Made by a program: the position numbers and the translations under genes. Shown here piece by piece: positions 41,691 to 54,310 of a stretch of 64,000 nt of DNA; positions within the stretch are counted from its first letter, which is position 1; each line of letters begins with the position of its first letter. This DNA comes from Lasioglossum baleicum. Taxonomy: Eukaryota; Arthropoda; Insecta; Hymenoptera; Halictidae. Location of the stretch: NCBI RefSeq assembly GCF_051020765.1, contig NC_134933.1, positions 18,263,461 through 18,327,460 on the forward strand, written 5' to 3'. The notes below the pieces were generated by a model. That model saw only the letters and a program-made list of their open reading frames with translations. It was not told where the DNA came from and searched no databases.

Positions 41691-44320
41691 TAAAACTATT
41701 TCACGTTGTAAAACGGAGTACTCGTTTGGAAATTTCGGCGACTATGCTTTTCGAGGAGAAGCTTCGCGATCTTCGTAGAATCGAAAGAGGAAAAGCTGGG
41801 TACAAGAAAACAGAAACAATCTGTCGTGTTCGCGGATGATAAATGTTTTCGTTCTGCGGTGCCATCGGGCCGTGGCATCTCTAAATCCAATTCCTATAAT
41901 GCTTGCCGCCCCCACCCCCTTGAATCCTCCCTGCATCTTTCGCTCCGTCTACGGTGAAGAGGAAAAGGGGAGTGCAAGCGTAAGCGCGTCCAAACAAACC
42001 TGGGACCGGGCGATCCGCGTTCTCGGGGATCTAGGAAAACGGGTTTCCATTCCCGACTCGATTTTCCCTTCGTCGGAAAATCCTTGCCCCATCCCCCCCG
42101 CCACTCTATCGAAAAAGAGACGGAAAGAGGCGGGATCGGTATGATAATGCAAAATGAGGCGTCTCTGCGGATACATTTCGGCCGATTGGAGCGTCGAAAG
42201 CCTTATAAAATACAGTAGAACATTCCACCATTGCGAGCCATTCCACTAGCCGAATGTTCCATTAGCTAGACGTTCTATTGGTTGATTAATTTCTGGACAA
42301 AAGTGTACTAACACAGCGAGAAAATCCAAGTTGTATTAACAGGATACAGATATTAGAACGATTGAATAAATGAGTGGTATTTAATAATATATCTGAAAGG
42401 TACCTCGCCTTCTCCCTCGCAGTCCAATCCCCCTCAGAAACATAGTGATTTTCTGAGAGAATAATTTTAGTATAATTATCTCTGCACAAATAATAATAAA
42501 TGTATGATCGTTTTTATGTCTGCTAATTTTTATGATAGTCAGTTGAAAATTTGTTAAGGGTAGTTCTAGTAGAATGTAGGTCTTCGAAAGGATAGTTTCG
42601 AAAGTTCCATGTTACGTTCCATCGAAATCGAGGCGTGACACTTGGATAATGGTCCTGTATGGTTTTTATCTCGAAAGAAGAAATCTAACGCGTGACGAGC
42701 GCATGGCATGTAGGGGATCGAACGCTCGTAGCGAATTTTTTGCGACGTTATCGCACTGTGAAGCATGCCATTGTTTCTTTCTGTGCCTAAACTCGTGGCT
42801 GTCTCAGTGGCTCGATAAAATAAATTCCTTCATTGTTCTCCCATCACGAAACAATAGCTTCCTCGTTTTACCCATTTCCGCAAAATAATGCGCCGATAAA
42901 TTGTAAATATCCATTACTTTAATCAGAGGAAATTGTTGAAATCGACGAGTTTACCAGTCATAAACGGTTAAGGGGTTGAATAGATTTTTGAATGACTTTT
43001 TTCCAAGAGCATAATCGTAAAATCTACAGAATGGAAAAAAAGCGTCGGGTGTGAATATTTTATAAGGACAAGGCAACCGTATTAAGACACACCGAGGATC
43101 CTGAATTATCCAAGCATAAATTGCGACGGGGATAATGGGAAAAACAAGAGAGAACAACAGCAGACGAAGCATCGTTACAGCATCGTTATATTAAAACATA
43201 GCAATAAGTAAGGTTCCGTCAGTCTCTTCCTTCCTCTTGCCTTCGATGTTAATCCCCACCCCTCGGAAAACCACCCTCTTGTATCCTGTGTGATCACGGG
43301 GATTTTTTTTCATTTCTTGGGACGACGACGTGGTGCCCGCAATGTTCACCGTAGAACAAAGGAGATATGAAATATTCGAAATTCCCAGACAACTCTTGAC
43401 ATCATTTCTTTTGTACCCGGCGAGAGACGAGTGTGTCTGTCGAATATTTCTCCTCGTTTACTCGCGACGCGGACGAGCTGAAATATCACGTAAATATCGC
43501 GTCTCTTTTATTTCGACACTCTTTACGCAATTCATTGTTTTAGTAACAAATGTTCCACTTGTAATTTAAACGCGTCTATACTACATCAAACTGGGAACTA
43601 CAGACATATTAATTGCGACACTTTCTCAACTCAACTTGTCATTTCATTAATAATTTCACTTACAATTTTAACGTAGATAAACATATTTATACCAAACTAG
43701 ATCAGGATCTTATTAATTAATTTCGACATTTTCTTAACACGTAAGAAACGTACTAAAATAAATCAATCCAGCAATTATAAATAATAAAATCAACATATCC
43801 ATAATCCATACCCCAGACCAACATTCTGAATATTCAACATTCTTTCATGTATTCCGCGTTGCTAACGTACTCGTACTACTCCAAACTAAATCACAGAGAT
43901 TACAGGTAAACGAATAAATTTCTACCATCAATTCAACCACTCTTACCTCGTATTTGTCTGAATAAAATGTTTATTTTCGACGAATATTTACGAAGTACTG
44001 AAACAAATGTGCTCAAACATACCAACACCAGACGAAACCGCGATTTATGTACGCGCAAATTACGCACACCGCGATTAACGTAATTTATCTGCTCGCTCAT
44101 TTGTTCAAATAACACTTACCGTGTTATTAAACGTCGAATTATTCTCGATAATTGTCGACGACATGGCGGAACGTACGCAGACGTACAGTCGGCGGCAGTG
44201 GCTTTGATCTCTCGAAAACAAAAACTCGCGTCGCAATGCTTAACGTTTCCCTTCCCTTGATACACGAGTATCTCATTAGACGAAATCGTACGCGGCCCCG
44301 GGAGCAGTGGAATAGAATTT

Positions 44321-44339
44321 CTCTTTCTCTCTCTCTCTC
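44321..44339. repeat. (CT)n microsatellite
   Basis: A CT dinucleotide run within a longer pyrimidine stretch extending to about 44380. Confidence 0.85.
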
Positions 44340-44737
44340 GCTTCCTCTCTTTTCCCCTCTCCCTCGTCCTCTTTTTTTTATCGTGCGGCGTTGTACGCAG
44401 TTCAAATATAACGATTTACCGTGTTCGCGAAAAGGAACTCTCCAATTTGCGCGAAACTCGTTTGCCCATCCTCCCGCTACCTCATCTAGTCTTTATATAT
44501 CGTGCTTTTAAAAAATTTGTTCGAAAGTTTCGCGAAAAAAAGCGGTCCGCCGGGGTACCCTTGTCGCATTTCTCGCTCCAATAAATATTTCTACATGAAC
44601 TGCGTCCCGCCAGGAGAAGCGGAGATTTTAAAAAAACGGCCACTCCATCGCGGTATCTGCATATTCGAAACTATTCCGTATACTGTCGCATTACGAGCGA
44701 CAAAATTTCTGGAACTTCACCGGAAGCGGAAGAGAGC

Positions 44738-44757
44738 CCGCGACGCGACGCGACGCT
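44738..44757. repeat. (CGCGA)n short tandem repeat
   Basis: CCGCGACGCGACGCGACGCT: about three to four five-base units of GCGAC type, CpG-dense. Confidence 0.8.
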
Positions 44758-46905
44758 ACGCTGGAAATCGGTATCGAACCAGCGCAAACAATTTTCCCAC
44801 GCGATACCACACTGCTTAAAGCGAGTCTTTTAATTTGCGCAAACTTTCCCTTTCTCTTCCCCCACCTCGTCGTTCGTTTAGCTGTTTCACTGCTCTCTCG
44901 CTCGTCCGTGGCTTCCACCTTTTTGCGAACGGAGGAATGCTGCAGCACGTGAAATAACTTTGCGATCGATCGGCAAACGAGTCAATTAAATAGAAACCGT
45001 TTTTCTACTTCTTTTTGCGCGCGATTGCGCCTGAACGGACCGTAACATTTTAGTTAAAAAATACGCCGAACACGCGGAACAACGGTCGATTTTGTTGGGA
45101 GCTTCGTTTCCCGGAAAATCGAGCTTCAACGTTCACGCGACGTGGACTTTCGAGGAAGTAGAAACGGTCGGACGTGGTCAGACATGACGCTGGTGGACAG
45201 CGGACGCACAGTGATACTTCATTCTTATTTTATATCAGCAGAAGTTAAAGAATTCGTTGATGAGAAGTAAGTTGAATAGATTAAATACTTACCTTACTTC
45301 CTGTGTAAATGAAAATATAATCATGGAAAATAGATATCTAATTTAAATTACATTACAGTCACGCAAGTGAACTACAATACAGTCAAGTGATATACGTCAA
45401 ATAAACGTTCAAATACTTCATTATGTTTAATTTTATTGTGTTTTACATATGAGAATACAATATACCTTCAAACTACGGGATTATCAAATCATTTCAATGA
45501 AAAAATGATTACACATGATTTCTTGCAAAATTCTGAGGTCGTAGACAAATTTTGAGACCAGATTTGAAATCAGCGTGAAAAAATCTACGGGAAATGATGT
45601 ACAGCATGTCCAAAAAAAAATTTTTTCCCGGCGTGGTATTGGAATAACCACAATTTTCTCGAAATTGTGCAAGTTTAACGAATTTTCTCAACGTTAAAAA
45701 ACGTTTTTACCATAATCTCCTTATTTTTCCCATATTCTGCAATGTTTCAGCTTTGGTTTAAAAAAATTTTCATCGCTCTACCTCATTTCTATCGAAAGTT
45801 CTTTGATTTTGAATCGAGTTTCGACCAAATTACCCAGTGTGCGCCAGACAGAGGACTATGAAGGGGTGGAGAGAATTAATAAGTATCGAAAAGGTATTGT
45901 GAGAGAGTAGAATCGTAGAGATAATAGATTGGCTTATAGGAAGATTGACAAGAGAAGAAATCACTATACAGAATTATTATATTATTAATATTAAAATATC
46001 TGGTATAGAGAATGGCGCGAGACATGGAAGAACGAGTGACATACGAAGAAATTGCATAAATATACACATACGTATATTTACCGAGTATATTTACACATAC
46101 GTATACATGTACCGAGACTCGATGCGAGTAATTATGCAGAAAATACGAATAACCAAAGATTAAATATTCTTAACAACTCCGGCGTAATTGAATGAAAATA
46201 AAGTAGCGAAACAATTTTAAATTACAACAAGTTTAATTTAACGACGAACATCGTCCACGAGGCTGAATTGAAAAAGTTAAAATGGAGAATCGCATACAGG
46301 ATCCGCGGGATAATTCGAAAAATAAAACTGAAGCGAGGCGGTTGTCTTTAAGAAGAGCACAAAGCGGCGTAGCGCGCGAAGAAACGGAGAGGAAAGGAAG
46401 TTGAGATTCAGTAGGAAATCAGGACGGTTGAATGGCACGGTGGAACCTGTTAGCCGAGGTCAGGGACTAATTACTTGATTACGTAATTGCCTTCCCGCTC
46501 CGACAATAACCCTCCCACGGCTCGTCGCGGCCGGTAAACCCCCGCTGATTCACCCCTAGCTGCGTGATCCTCACCCTGAACATCTTCCTAAAAGAAAGAA
46601 CCCTTTTAGGACAAATTAATTCCTTCCTGGCCCTTGATACGACGCGGACACTTAAAAACGCGTTAACACTCGACCCCCGCGACATGCAACCAACTATTTT
46701 ATTTTCAAAATCAAATCTTATGATTCACTAGGCACCTCTTCATATATACAAATTAGTAAATTTGTGAAATACCGGAAATCTTTCCAAATTGGCAAAAATG
46801 AAGAATATTTTCATTTTCTCGTGTCAAAAGGGATCGAAAGACCCAACCTTGGCTCTAAGACGGCCAACTAGATTTTTTTTACCACGTTTTTATTAGCTCG
46901 CTTTC

Positions 46906-46925
46906 TTGTTTGTTTGTTTGTTTGT
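46906..46925. repeat. (TTTG)n microsatellite
   Basis: Five consecutive TTTG/TTGT units. Confidence 0.88.
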
Positions 46926-47533
46926 TCGGTGGCAAATTTTGCAATTGATTTTAAACTAACTTCCTGATGAGCTAGAGACTTGAAATCGATTATTTTTCAA
47001 AAAGACACCAGTTTTCCCAAATTATTATTATCGATGCGAACTTCATACGTCCACAACAAGTTTGATCTTCTAAAACTGGATATACAGCAAAATGCTAATT
47101 GATAATAAATCTGTACATTTCTCAGACCAAGAAAGAGCACTTGGAAGCATAAAATAACTTGTTCGCAGTTCCAATTTCTGTAAATTAACTTCCACAGCGA
47201 TCGGGAGTGGGATCCTGAGCGTCCTCCGTCCTAAAATTTTCATGGAGACATTATGCAATCCTGCGGGTGGTGTACCATGGGGTGTAGTTGTTCCCGGAGG
47301 TTGTTCGGGCGAATCCACGAGCGATCGAAGTCTCTCCGTAGCCGGCAATCGACTTCACAGATCGTCGGAACGGAAGAAAGGGCTTGGGGAGCGGCAAGAA
47401 AACCGTATCCCGAACGAAAATGGTTAAATTACGTCCGTACGCGGGCAAGAACAAAAAGGAAGAAAGCCGCGGACTGAATCGACGTGCACGTGGAACAACG
47501 TGGCCAGGTTCTCTCCTCTCTTCCTTCTCTCTA

Positions 47534-47556
47534 CTCTCTCTCTCTCTCTCTCTCTT
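47534..47556. repeat. (CT)n microsatellite
   Basis: A CT dinucleotide tract inside a pyrimidine-rich run of about 60 bases. It explains the Ser/Leu- and Arg/Glu-rich frames on either strand. Confidence 0.88.
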
Positions 47557-48085
47557 CTCCTTTTTCCCCAACGTCCTCTCATCCTTCGTATCGCATAGAC
47601 GGTAGCCGCGTAAGAGAGAGTATTTATACATAACCAACTTTCTACGGGGTTTGTCGTAGCAGCCGTGGCAGGAACAGAGGGGGCTGGGAAGGGGGTGGAA
47701 AGGGGGAGGGGAATTCCGAGGGTAACATGGGGGTGTGTTGCTCTATCTAACGTCGCTCATGGAGCTCGTTAGCGTTGCCCGTGGCAACACCCTTACCTTC
47801 GCAGACCCGCACCCCCGACCGCCAAACCAAACCAAACCCTCGTCTTGCGAGTAGCCTCCGTTGGGGTGGAGTACGGGAGAAAGAAGAGGAAAAAATATGA
47901 GGGGGCGCATGCGTCCCGGTACGCCACCATTCGCCATCGCGTCATGTGTGCGCACGGTGTCCCGTGTTACGGCGACGATGGGGGAGGGCACAAAGAAAAA
48001 TTCGGGGCCGTCTGGAGATCACAAGGAGGATTGCCGACGATTGTTTAACAACCCCTCCGACACCCGGTACTATCGCGGATCAGGC

Positions 48086-48535
48086 TACGGTACTGGCTAA
48101 ACAAATTCCTGTTTTTTGGTAGGAGCTGGCGAAACTTCATTTCAACCGCTGCATAATCCTTCGTGGTGAAAATGAAGCAAAAATACTGTATTTGATAGAA
48201 GATTCATACGGTGGTATCAATGACCAGAGGGCCACGGTATATCGGCCCCTGATGCGGGCGTACTCTGCTACTCGATGCATACGTCACTGGTTCAATAAAT
48301 TCTCGTTTTAATCAAGACGAGGTAACACTTTTATTCGTTCACTGTGGAGTTTCTCTTTATATCTGTGGTTGTCAGGACTTTGTTGTCCATGGTTGTCATG
48401 GAGTTTTATTTTCAAATCGGGCACGAACTTATGCAATCATCTGATATAATGTAAGTGTATACTAATTGTGTACAGTAGTGTAATTTATTGCTCGATGCAT
48501 ACACCATTGGCTAAATAAATTCTTTAAAATTCCTC
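48086..48535. repeat. Degenerate repeat, three spaced units
   Basis: GGCTACGGTACTGGCTAAACAAATTCCTG (about 48090-48112 onward), ATGCATACGTCACTGGTTCAATAAATTCTCG (about 48276) and ATGCATACACCATTGGCTAAATAAATTCTTT (about 48497) are related and share orientation at about 190-220 bp spacing. TACTCGATGCATAC and TGCTCGATGCATAC extend the match for the last two. Units are quoted here only by their shared core. Non-coding. Confidence 0.6.
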
Positions 48536-48539
48536 ATGC

Positions 48540-50039
48540 TATAAGTAAAGTAAAAATAGGTACTATACACATTTCAGAATCCACCATCTAACAATAAACC
48601 AACAACCAAATAAAACTATTAATCAGATGGTTCGCAGCATCGACTAATAATAATTCAAAGGACAGGGGAGAGCAAACAAAGTGCGAAAGAAAGCGAGGGA
48701 TCGAAAGTTGGTGCTGGCAGTGCATCAAGCGACGGGTGAAATTTGCTTAGCCGGTCGAAGACATCAAACGGGAGACAAAAAGTGCGTTTCCGCGTCGCTG
48801 GCGATCATCGGTGTCTCTTTCGTTTTTTGCCAAATTAAATCGGCGAGCATCTCGACCGGAAGTCTCCGGACACCCTTCGACGAGAGGTATCTCCGGTTCG
48901 ATGCGCCGGCTATAGCAATTTCATTCGATTCGGGAACACGAAACAGCGGCGAAGAACTCTAGAGGGCTTCGGTTGGCTCCAGGTTGGATAGGGGGGGAAC
49001 ATCGAAATTAATAACAAAGTAATTCTTTATTGCGCCGAAAGATAAGACCGGTGATATTAATAATGGCATTCGCGTTGTTCCTGGGCCGCGGCGGATTTCA
49101 TTAAAAAGCGGGCGCCGCGATGTGAAGAGAGCGAGAAATGAGAGAGAAGAGAGAAAGACAGAGAAATAGAGAGAAGAAGAGAGAGAGTACAGGTCGAAAG
49201 GGAAAGCGGAGAAACGGGAGAGAGAGAGACGGGGCCCTGGAATAGTAGAAAACTGGTGGAGAGGAAAGGCAGGGAACCGCTGCGTAAGCCCAGGCCAGAT
49301 CCGCTTAGGGGATGTAATTAAAATCGGAAAAATGTGTTTAATGAATATTCATTTGTGCCTCGATCTGCTGATATTAAGCGGGCTTGGCTCGATTCGCTTC
49401 GAATATTGCCATCCACCCTCATACCGACGGCGTGCCGGCGATTGAAAAAAAGAGAGGGGAACACACACACATACAGAGAGAGAGAGAGACAAAGTATAGC
49501 CGTGAAAGAGCAAGAGAGAGAGATTGAGATATCGGATAGAAAATAGAGAGAAAAAACCAGGAGGAAGTCGGTGGGCGGGTTTTGCGGTGATCCGAAACCG
49601 AGCGCGGTATGGTATCTCTCTCTTTCTCCGATTTTCGTTTTCGCTTTTATTTTATCTTGCACGACAGTATTTTTGCACGGCCGAAAATCTATCGGGTGGC
49701 CGGGGAAATATGGCACGCGCGGTCGGAAGCGTCGCGATACGATAAAAATTCACGAAGCTTGAAAAACGAGGCGCCGTTTATGCCGGGAGCCGAGCCGAAA
49801 CCGCGTTATCTCGCGTGTCCCGCAGATTTATGGCGAGGGATATCAAAATAATTGGATACCACGAGAATTTGCTGTCTATAAACAGCTCGGCCGACGCTTC
49901 TCTATCCTTCCTGCGGGAGTACTTTATGGTCACGTTCTCATTAATTCTCGCGGGCCGCGCCGAGCCTCTGCAAAATGTATAGACGCCCGGATAAATGATT
50001 CGGAAACGCCGATTTCCTCGGTTACCGCTCGAGAGATTC
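48540..50039. other. No gene recognised; purine-rich tracts
   Basis: GA-rich runs occupy about 49120-49230 and 49460-49555. Frames of 70-132 codons at 49318-49851 overlap in at least four registers. About 48680-48965 has a 93-codon plus frame with no recognisable domain. GC rises near 49670-49830 without a gene signature. Confidence 0.45.
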
Positions 50040-50059
50040 TGCTGCACGTTGACTCTATC

Positions 50060-50430
50060 TCCGGCAATTTTCGCAAAATTTTTGGGGTGCTTGCCGAGGT
50101 TAGAAAAAATAGTTTTTGACCACCTTATAATGGAAGAGTTGAAAGGTAATTAAAAATACCTAACTTTGCGAGTGTTTTTTTGCGACAACTACGTAAGATG
50201 TTTGAACAACTCGAAAAGCAGGTAATACAAGCACATTAACTCTACTCCACATATTTTTTTCAAAATTTTAGGTCATTGGTTAAGGGTAGAAAAGAATATT
50301 TTTTGTCAACCTCATCACGAAAGAATTAAGTTACCAGAAGGATTACGAATATCAAACTTCGCAAGTGTTTTTTTCGACAACTGTTCAAGATATCCGAACA
50401 AATAAAAATGTAAACAATAACTGCGCATTG
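50060..50430. repeat. Degenerate tandem duplication, about 185-bp unit
   Basis: Unit 1 (about 50106-50245) and unit 2 (about 50290-50430) share TTTTTGACCACC / TTTTTGTCAACC, CTTTGCGAGTGTTTTTTTGC / CTTCGCAAGTGTTTTTTTCG followed by ACAACT, then AAGATGTTTGAACAA / AAGATATCCGAACAA, and CTCTACTCCAC / TTGGCTCCAC. No common reading frame. Confidence 0.7.
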
Positions 50431-50439
50431 GCTCCACCT

Positions 50440-53160
50440 CTTGTAATTTGTTAAAAAAAATTTCGTTAATGAAAGGTATGTTTCGAAGTTTATGCAACAG
50501 CTCAACATGTGATCGAATGGAGCCACAAGACGAAACTATGCGATTTAACCCGAGACAGTGCAGACACGGCTTAAGTTACTCCGTATATTGGAAAGTCTAG
50601 GACACGATTGGACTCCAAAGTTGGCTCAAAGCTCTCCTCCCGAATGTTCCGCTGCCAGTGTACTGAAGATCAAAGAAGAAAAATCTCTTTGTCTTCGGCC
50701 GGGGATTTCCTGAATACTTCGGAGAGCAAGGAATATTAAAATCTGGGGAATTACATTTTTAGATCGGTCCAAAACACTCAGGAATGCTCCACTCTAATTC
50801 AAATTTCAATGCCTTGTCATTCTATACTCGTAAACAATTTTTCTGAAAGGCAGGTAGTACAATTTACAAAAACAGTCGTTTTCCTCAATTCCTAGAACAA
50901 TTTACAACAGCTAGAATAATCAATGTATAAATTTATCAAAAAATAATATTAATTTCTCCAGGAGCAGTGAACTGTTGCGCGCAGATTTCTGGCATCGTTC
51001 GGAAACCCCTGCCGGGTTACATTCCCGTAAATAGTATTGATATTCTCGGGACTCGAAGATCGAAGGAGACCAATCTCCATATCAAGATGAGCTCCCTAAA
51101 ATATATTTGAGACGAATCTCGCGGGCGTTATCGCGAGTATCTCGCGCCGAACCGAAGGGAGACCTTATTCAACGTCATTTCTTTTATCGATGAACGGAGA
51201 GAGGATGGAGGGCCGAGTTCTCTCTCCTCGAAGGAGGAAATCGTTAGGAGAGCGACATGCAAATTCGTTCGAAAGTTTCGCCCACCTCTGGCTCTAGCAC
51301 CCTCTGGGCAAGAAAACCGGGACAAGGGTAGAGAGAGGACCCTCGAAGAAGACAGAGGAGCAGCCACGGAGGAACCAGAAGAAAAAGATAAAGACGGAAA
51401 AGCTGCTCGCAAATGTTTTCTGTTCCTGGCTGCTGGCTATTTATGCGCCCTGGAAATGAAACGTCGCGGCGATCGCCGTCTGGCCAACAACGAATCACTA
51501 TAATCAGCGAAAATCATGTACCTCGAGCCACCGTGCGACAAGCATTTTCATATCTTTCCTCTAATAAATCTGACATGTTGTACGATATGTTTAGTAACAA
51601 AAACCAGCACCCATGAAAATTGGAAAGTTGCTTCTCGAACCTTGCAGGTCCTAACAAAAATGAACACGGTTGACGTATCAACATAAAAATACAATGAAAA
51701 GAGCGCCCAAGCCCAAAAGACAATAGTTTCGACGCTTTAGCCAAAGAAAACCAGTTCAGCAATTTAGCTAGCAGCCAGGTAGCTGAGGATTTCTTTCGGA
51801 ATTGTTAAGTGTAGCCATCGAAGAGCCTAAACAGGGCAGCTAAGACGTCGAGGACGGTATACAGAGTGGCGGTAAAAATCGCGAGTCTCGACGCAGCAAC
51901 AACAGCACAATTCCTGCAGGTTGTTGACAAGAGGCCGGCAGTCTGCCTCGGATGCCATTTGCGTTTCCTCTTTCTCCTGCTTTCGACCGACAGCCCCTCT
52001 GAATCCCCTCTAGATGCGTTTATCTTCCATACCCTATTGATCCGTAAGTGATGGTGCTCCGGAAGGTGGAGGGTGTCCCCTGACCGGGGGTAGATCGGTG
52101 CCGAGGGGGTGAACGCGGGGGTAGAAGGTGGGCTTCCACCGTGGAGTAAACCCGGAGGTCGTATTCGTACGATTAGATCAGGAAAAATAAAGCGAGAGAG
52201 AAAGAGAGAAAGACGGCGCGGGAGAGACGGCGGAGAAAAGATGAGAGCCTCTAAAAAACAGGCTCGCGGAATGAAATAATAATATTAAGATGGATAGGGA
52301 CGAGGGTGTAGGTTCTTCTGTAGGTGACGAGGGGTGAGGGAAGGGACGGGAGGGGCGAGAGGGACGACAGAGGCTGACAGTGACGCAAGAAGCTTTTTCA
52401 TCATTTTCAAACCGCCCTGGTCTAACCTCTCTCTCCCTTGAAACGGCCCCAAGCAAATCCATACGCGGCCCTACCTTCTCTCTCTTCTTCTTTTTTAGCT
52501 CTTCTTTCTCCAGAGACGCGCCTCCTACACCCTCTATATCGCGGGGGATGAAAACCCGGCTAACCAGGTAGACTCGAAACTCTCGCGTGTAACTCGCGTA
52601 TTTAATATCGACAGCGTTTTTACGCTGCGAACGATACTTCTACGCGAGTTTCCGGTCGATTCGGGGCAAGCTATCCAGCTATCGTGTACAGCGTGTCCCA
52701 CTTAATTACCCTCGTACGCTCGACTGAATCAAAATCCGTAATTTCCTACAAAGGATCTTCTCAATCTTGATAACCGCAGAACAAAAAAATTCGAGATCAA
52801 TCGATTCAAGGAATCCGGTAGCTCCAGCGTGAATTAATTTGTTTTCTAACGTAGTAAAACCAATTTTTCTAATTGCTGATACAAATATTAACCTTCGTGT
52901 ACTATAGAGTATAGACCGTGTGTGTGAGGTCACTCACAATTTCCATTCATCTGTGTCTCAGAATTTTTATTTTTCAATTTCGTTTAGAACACTTCATTAG
53001 CAACATATAAAGTAGAAATAACTGAATTGAATTTTTATTTATCACGTGTATGTATGTAATAATTAACAATGAGCATGAAAAGAATTTTAAAATGTCAATA
53101 ATCTTTGTTGCGATTTTTAAAATATTTCTGTTTGGTTGTTGTCGCATGCAATTTATGTAG
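50440..53160. other. No gene recognised
   Basis: Purine- or pyrimidine-rich runs lie at about 51160-51400, 52185-52260 and 52470-52520. At about 52686 the sequence TACAGCGTGTCCCACTTAAT resembles an arthropod mariner terminus, but no partner end was found. Overlapping opposite frames at 51128-51500 and 52178-52571 are uninformative. AT-rich after 52960. Confidence 0.45.
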
Positions 53161-53194
53161 AAAATTTTTATTTCGGATGAAGATCTCCAGTCTA
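53161..53194 (-). repeat. hAT-like MITE, right-end fragment
   Basis: GAAGATCTCCAGTCTA ends the segment and is followed by ATAATAAC (53195-53202), which fits the family's target pattern. TTATGTAGAAAATTTTTATT lies just inside. No left terminus is convincing. Confidence 0.5.
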
Positions 53195-53202
53195 ATAATA
53201 AC

Positions 53203-54024
53203 GCAATAAATATTAGCGGCCCGGAAGACCTTCTACAGTGATTCCGTAAGTTTCAATGTCTGTAGTACTTAAGGGTTGAATTTTTAAATCCAACATATCA
53301 CGAAGTGTTCGATTTCTTTTCGAAAATGTCTCCCCCGTCCATCTTGGAAAGTCAGCCACCCCACAGCAGGGGTGTATACCCCGAAATGCCCTAATGCTCC
53401 ACATCCCCACAGTGCGGCCGCAGCGGCCATCTTAGCGAAACACCCCCATTGAACGTCAAACTATTCGAACGCACCAGCTTCGCCATAAACATCGATTGAA
53501 ACTTCCTTTGCAGTTTGATATTCTCTCACTTTTGATTACAATACTGTACTATTGTCACTGTTTATTTCACATTTTCTCTCGTCGAAGGATACGTGATGCT
53601 CCTTGGAATTTCTCGCACTGGTTTATTTACCACGGTGTCACGTGCTCTTGTTGTTTGTTCGCCGAGAACGAGTTAGGCGAATGCGAGTTGCTTGAAAACT
53701 GGTTGCTGGAATCCAAGATGGAACTACAATTGGATCGGACGCGGACGAATCGAACGAGAGGGGATGACATTATACCGGTTCCCGCCTCTAGGGATCCCAC
53801 GGATCCTGCTTCCTTTCCGGTTCCTGTTTTTGTAAATTCCTATGAATCCACATGTCGGCTCCGACCGCGCAAAAAATCTTTTGTCACTACGAGCTCCCTG
53901 CGAATGAATTAAAACGGCTCTGGCATCCTCACTATGCCAGCGAGGCTGTAAGAACATGTTCGTAATTTTACTGCAATCCTGTGTTCTCATAAAACCATTC
54001 GAAAAATGATGATAACTTTACGTG
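53203..54024. other. No gene recognised
   Basis: Opposing frames of 138 codons (plus, 53496-53912) and 88 codons (minus, 53724-53990) share a GC-richer stretch. The plus frame shows one hydrophobic segment near its start and no domain. I do not call it. Confidence 0.45.
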
Positions 54025-54028
54025 TTAA

Positions 54029-54235
54029 CCCTTTGCACTCGGAGCTATTTTAACTCTAAAATTAAACGTCTCTACCGACCTAAAATATTTCCATTCTCTA
54101 CGATTTTTTTAATTTGGTGGATATGAAATTGATGTAATACCTCATACAGTACTTAACTGTTTAGTAATTGATTTGATAATAACATATCTAATAATGTAAA
54201 CAATATTTTAAATAATGGCATATAGCAATTTTTGT
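54029..54235 (-). mobile_element. piggyBac-like MITE family 1, truncated inverted copy
   Basis: TTAA (54025-54028) is followed by CCCTTTGCACTCGGAGC, the family's right-end type read inward. Later blocks AATACCTCATACAGTACTTA and ACAATATTTTAAATAATGGC are the reverse complement of the 25371 copy. The match ends near AGCAATTTTT, before the expected GGCGCCTCAGAGTCGCC and second terminus. With 25371 it defines a longer interior variant than 38234. Confidence 0.75.
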
Positions 54236-54262
54236 TAAATTCAATTCTAGTATTATAATCAG

Positions 54263-54310
54263 TGAACTGCGATTTCTATGCATTTATGACAAAAGTGAAT
54301 TGGTGAAATA
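54263..54310 (+). repeat. hAT-like MITE, single end
   Basis: TGAACTGCGATTTCTATGCA followed by TTTATGACAAAAGTG matches the family's TTATGACAAA-type end. The preceding octamer ATAATCAG fits the target pattern. It sits under 30 bp from the truncated end of a piggyBac-like copy. No opposite terminus is found. Confidence 0.65.

Larger units (their letters stand above)
41695..48085. other. No gene recognised
   Basis: A long block without a supported gene. GC-rich, low-complexity spots lie at 41880-42150, 44150-44400, 44690-44830 and 47250-48100; AT-rich DNA at 43570-43930, 45230-45510 and 45900-46250. At about 42228-42292 a degenerate unit of about 16 bp (CACTAGCCGAATGTTC, CATTAGCTAGACGTTC) repeats two to three times. 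Frames up to 128 codons exist but overlap in opposite directions, especially at 47251-47637 where a (CT)n tract shapes them. Confidence 0.45.

Noticed and set aside
52686..52710. TACAGCGTGTCCCACTTAAT as a mariner terminus
   Set aside because: No inverted partner end or TA-flanked boundary was found within a plausible distance.
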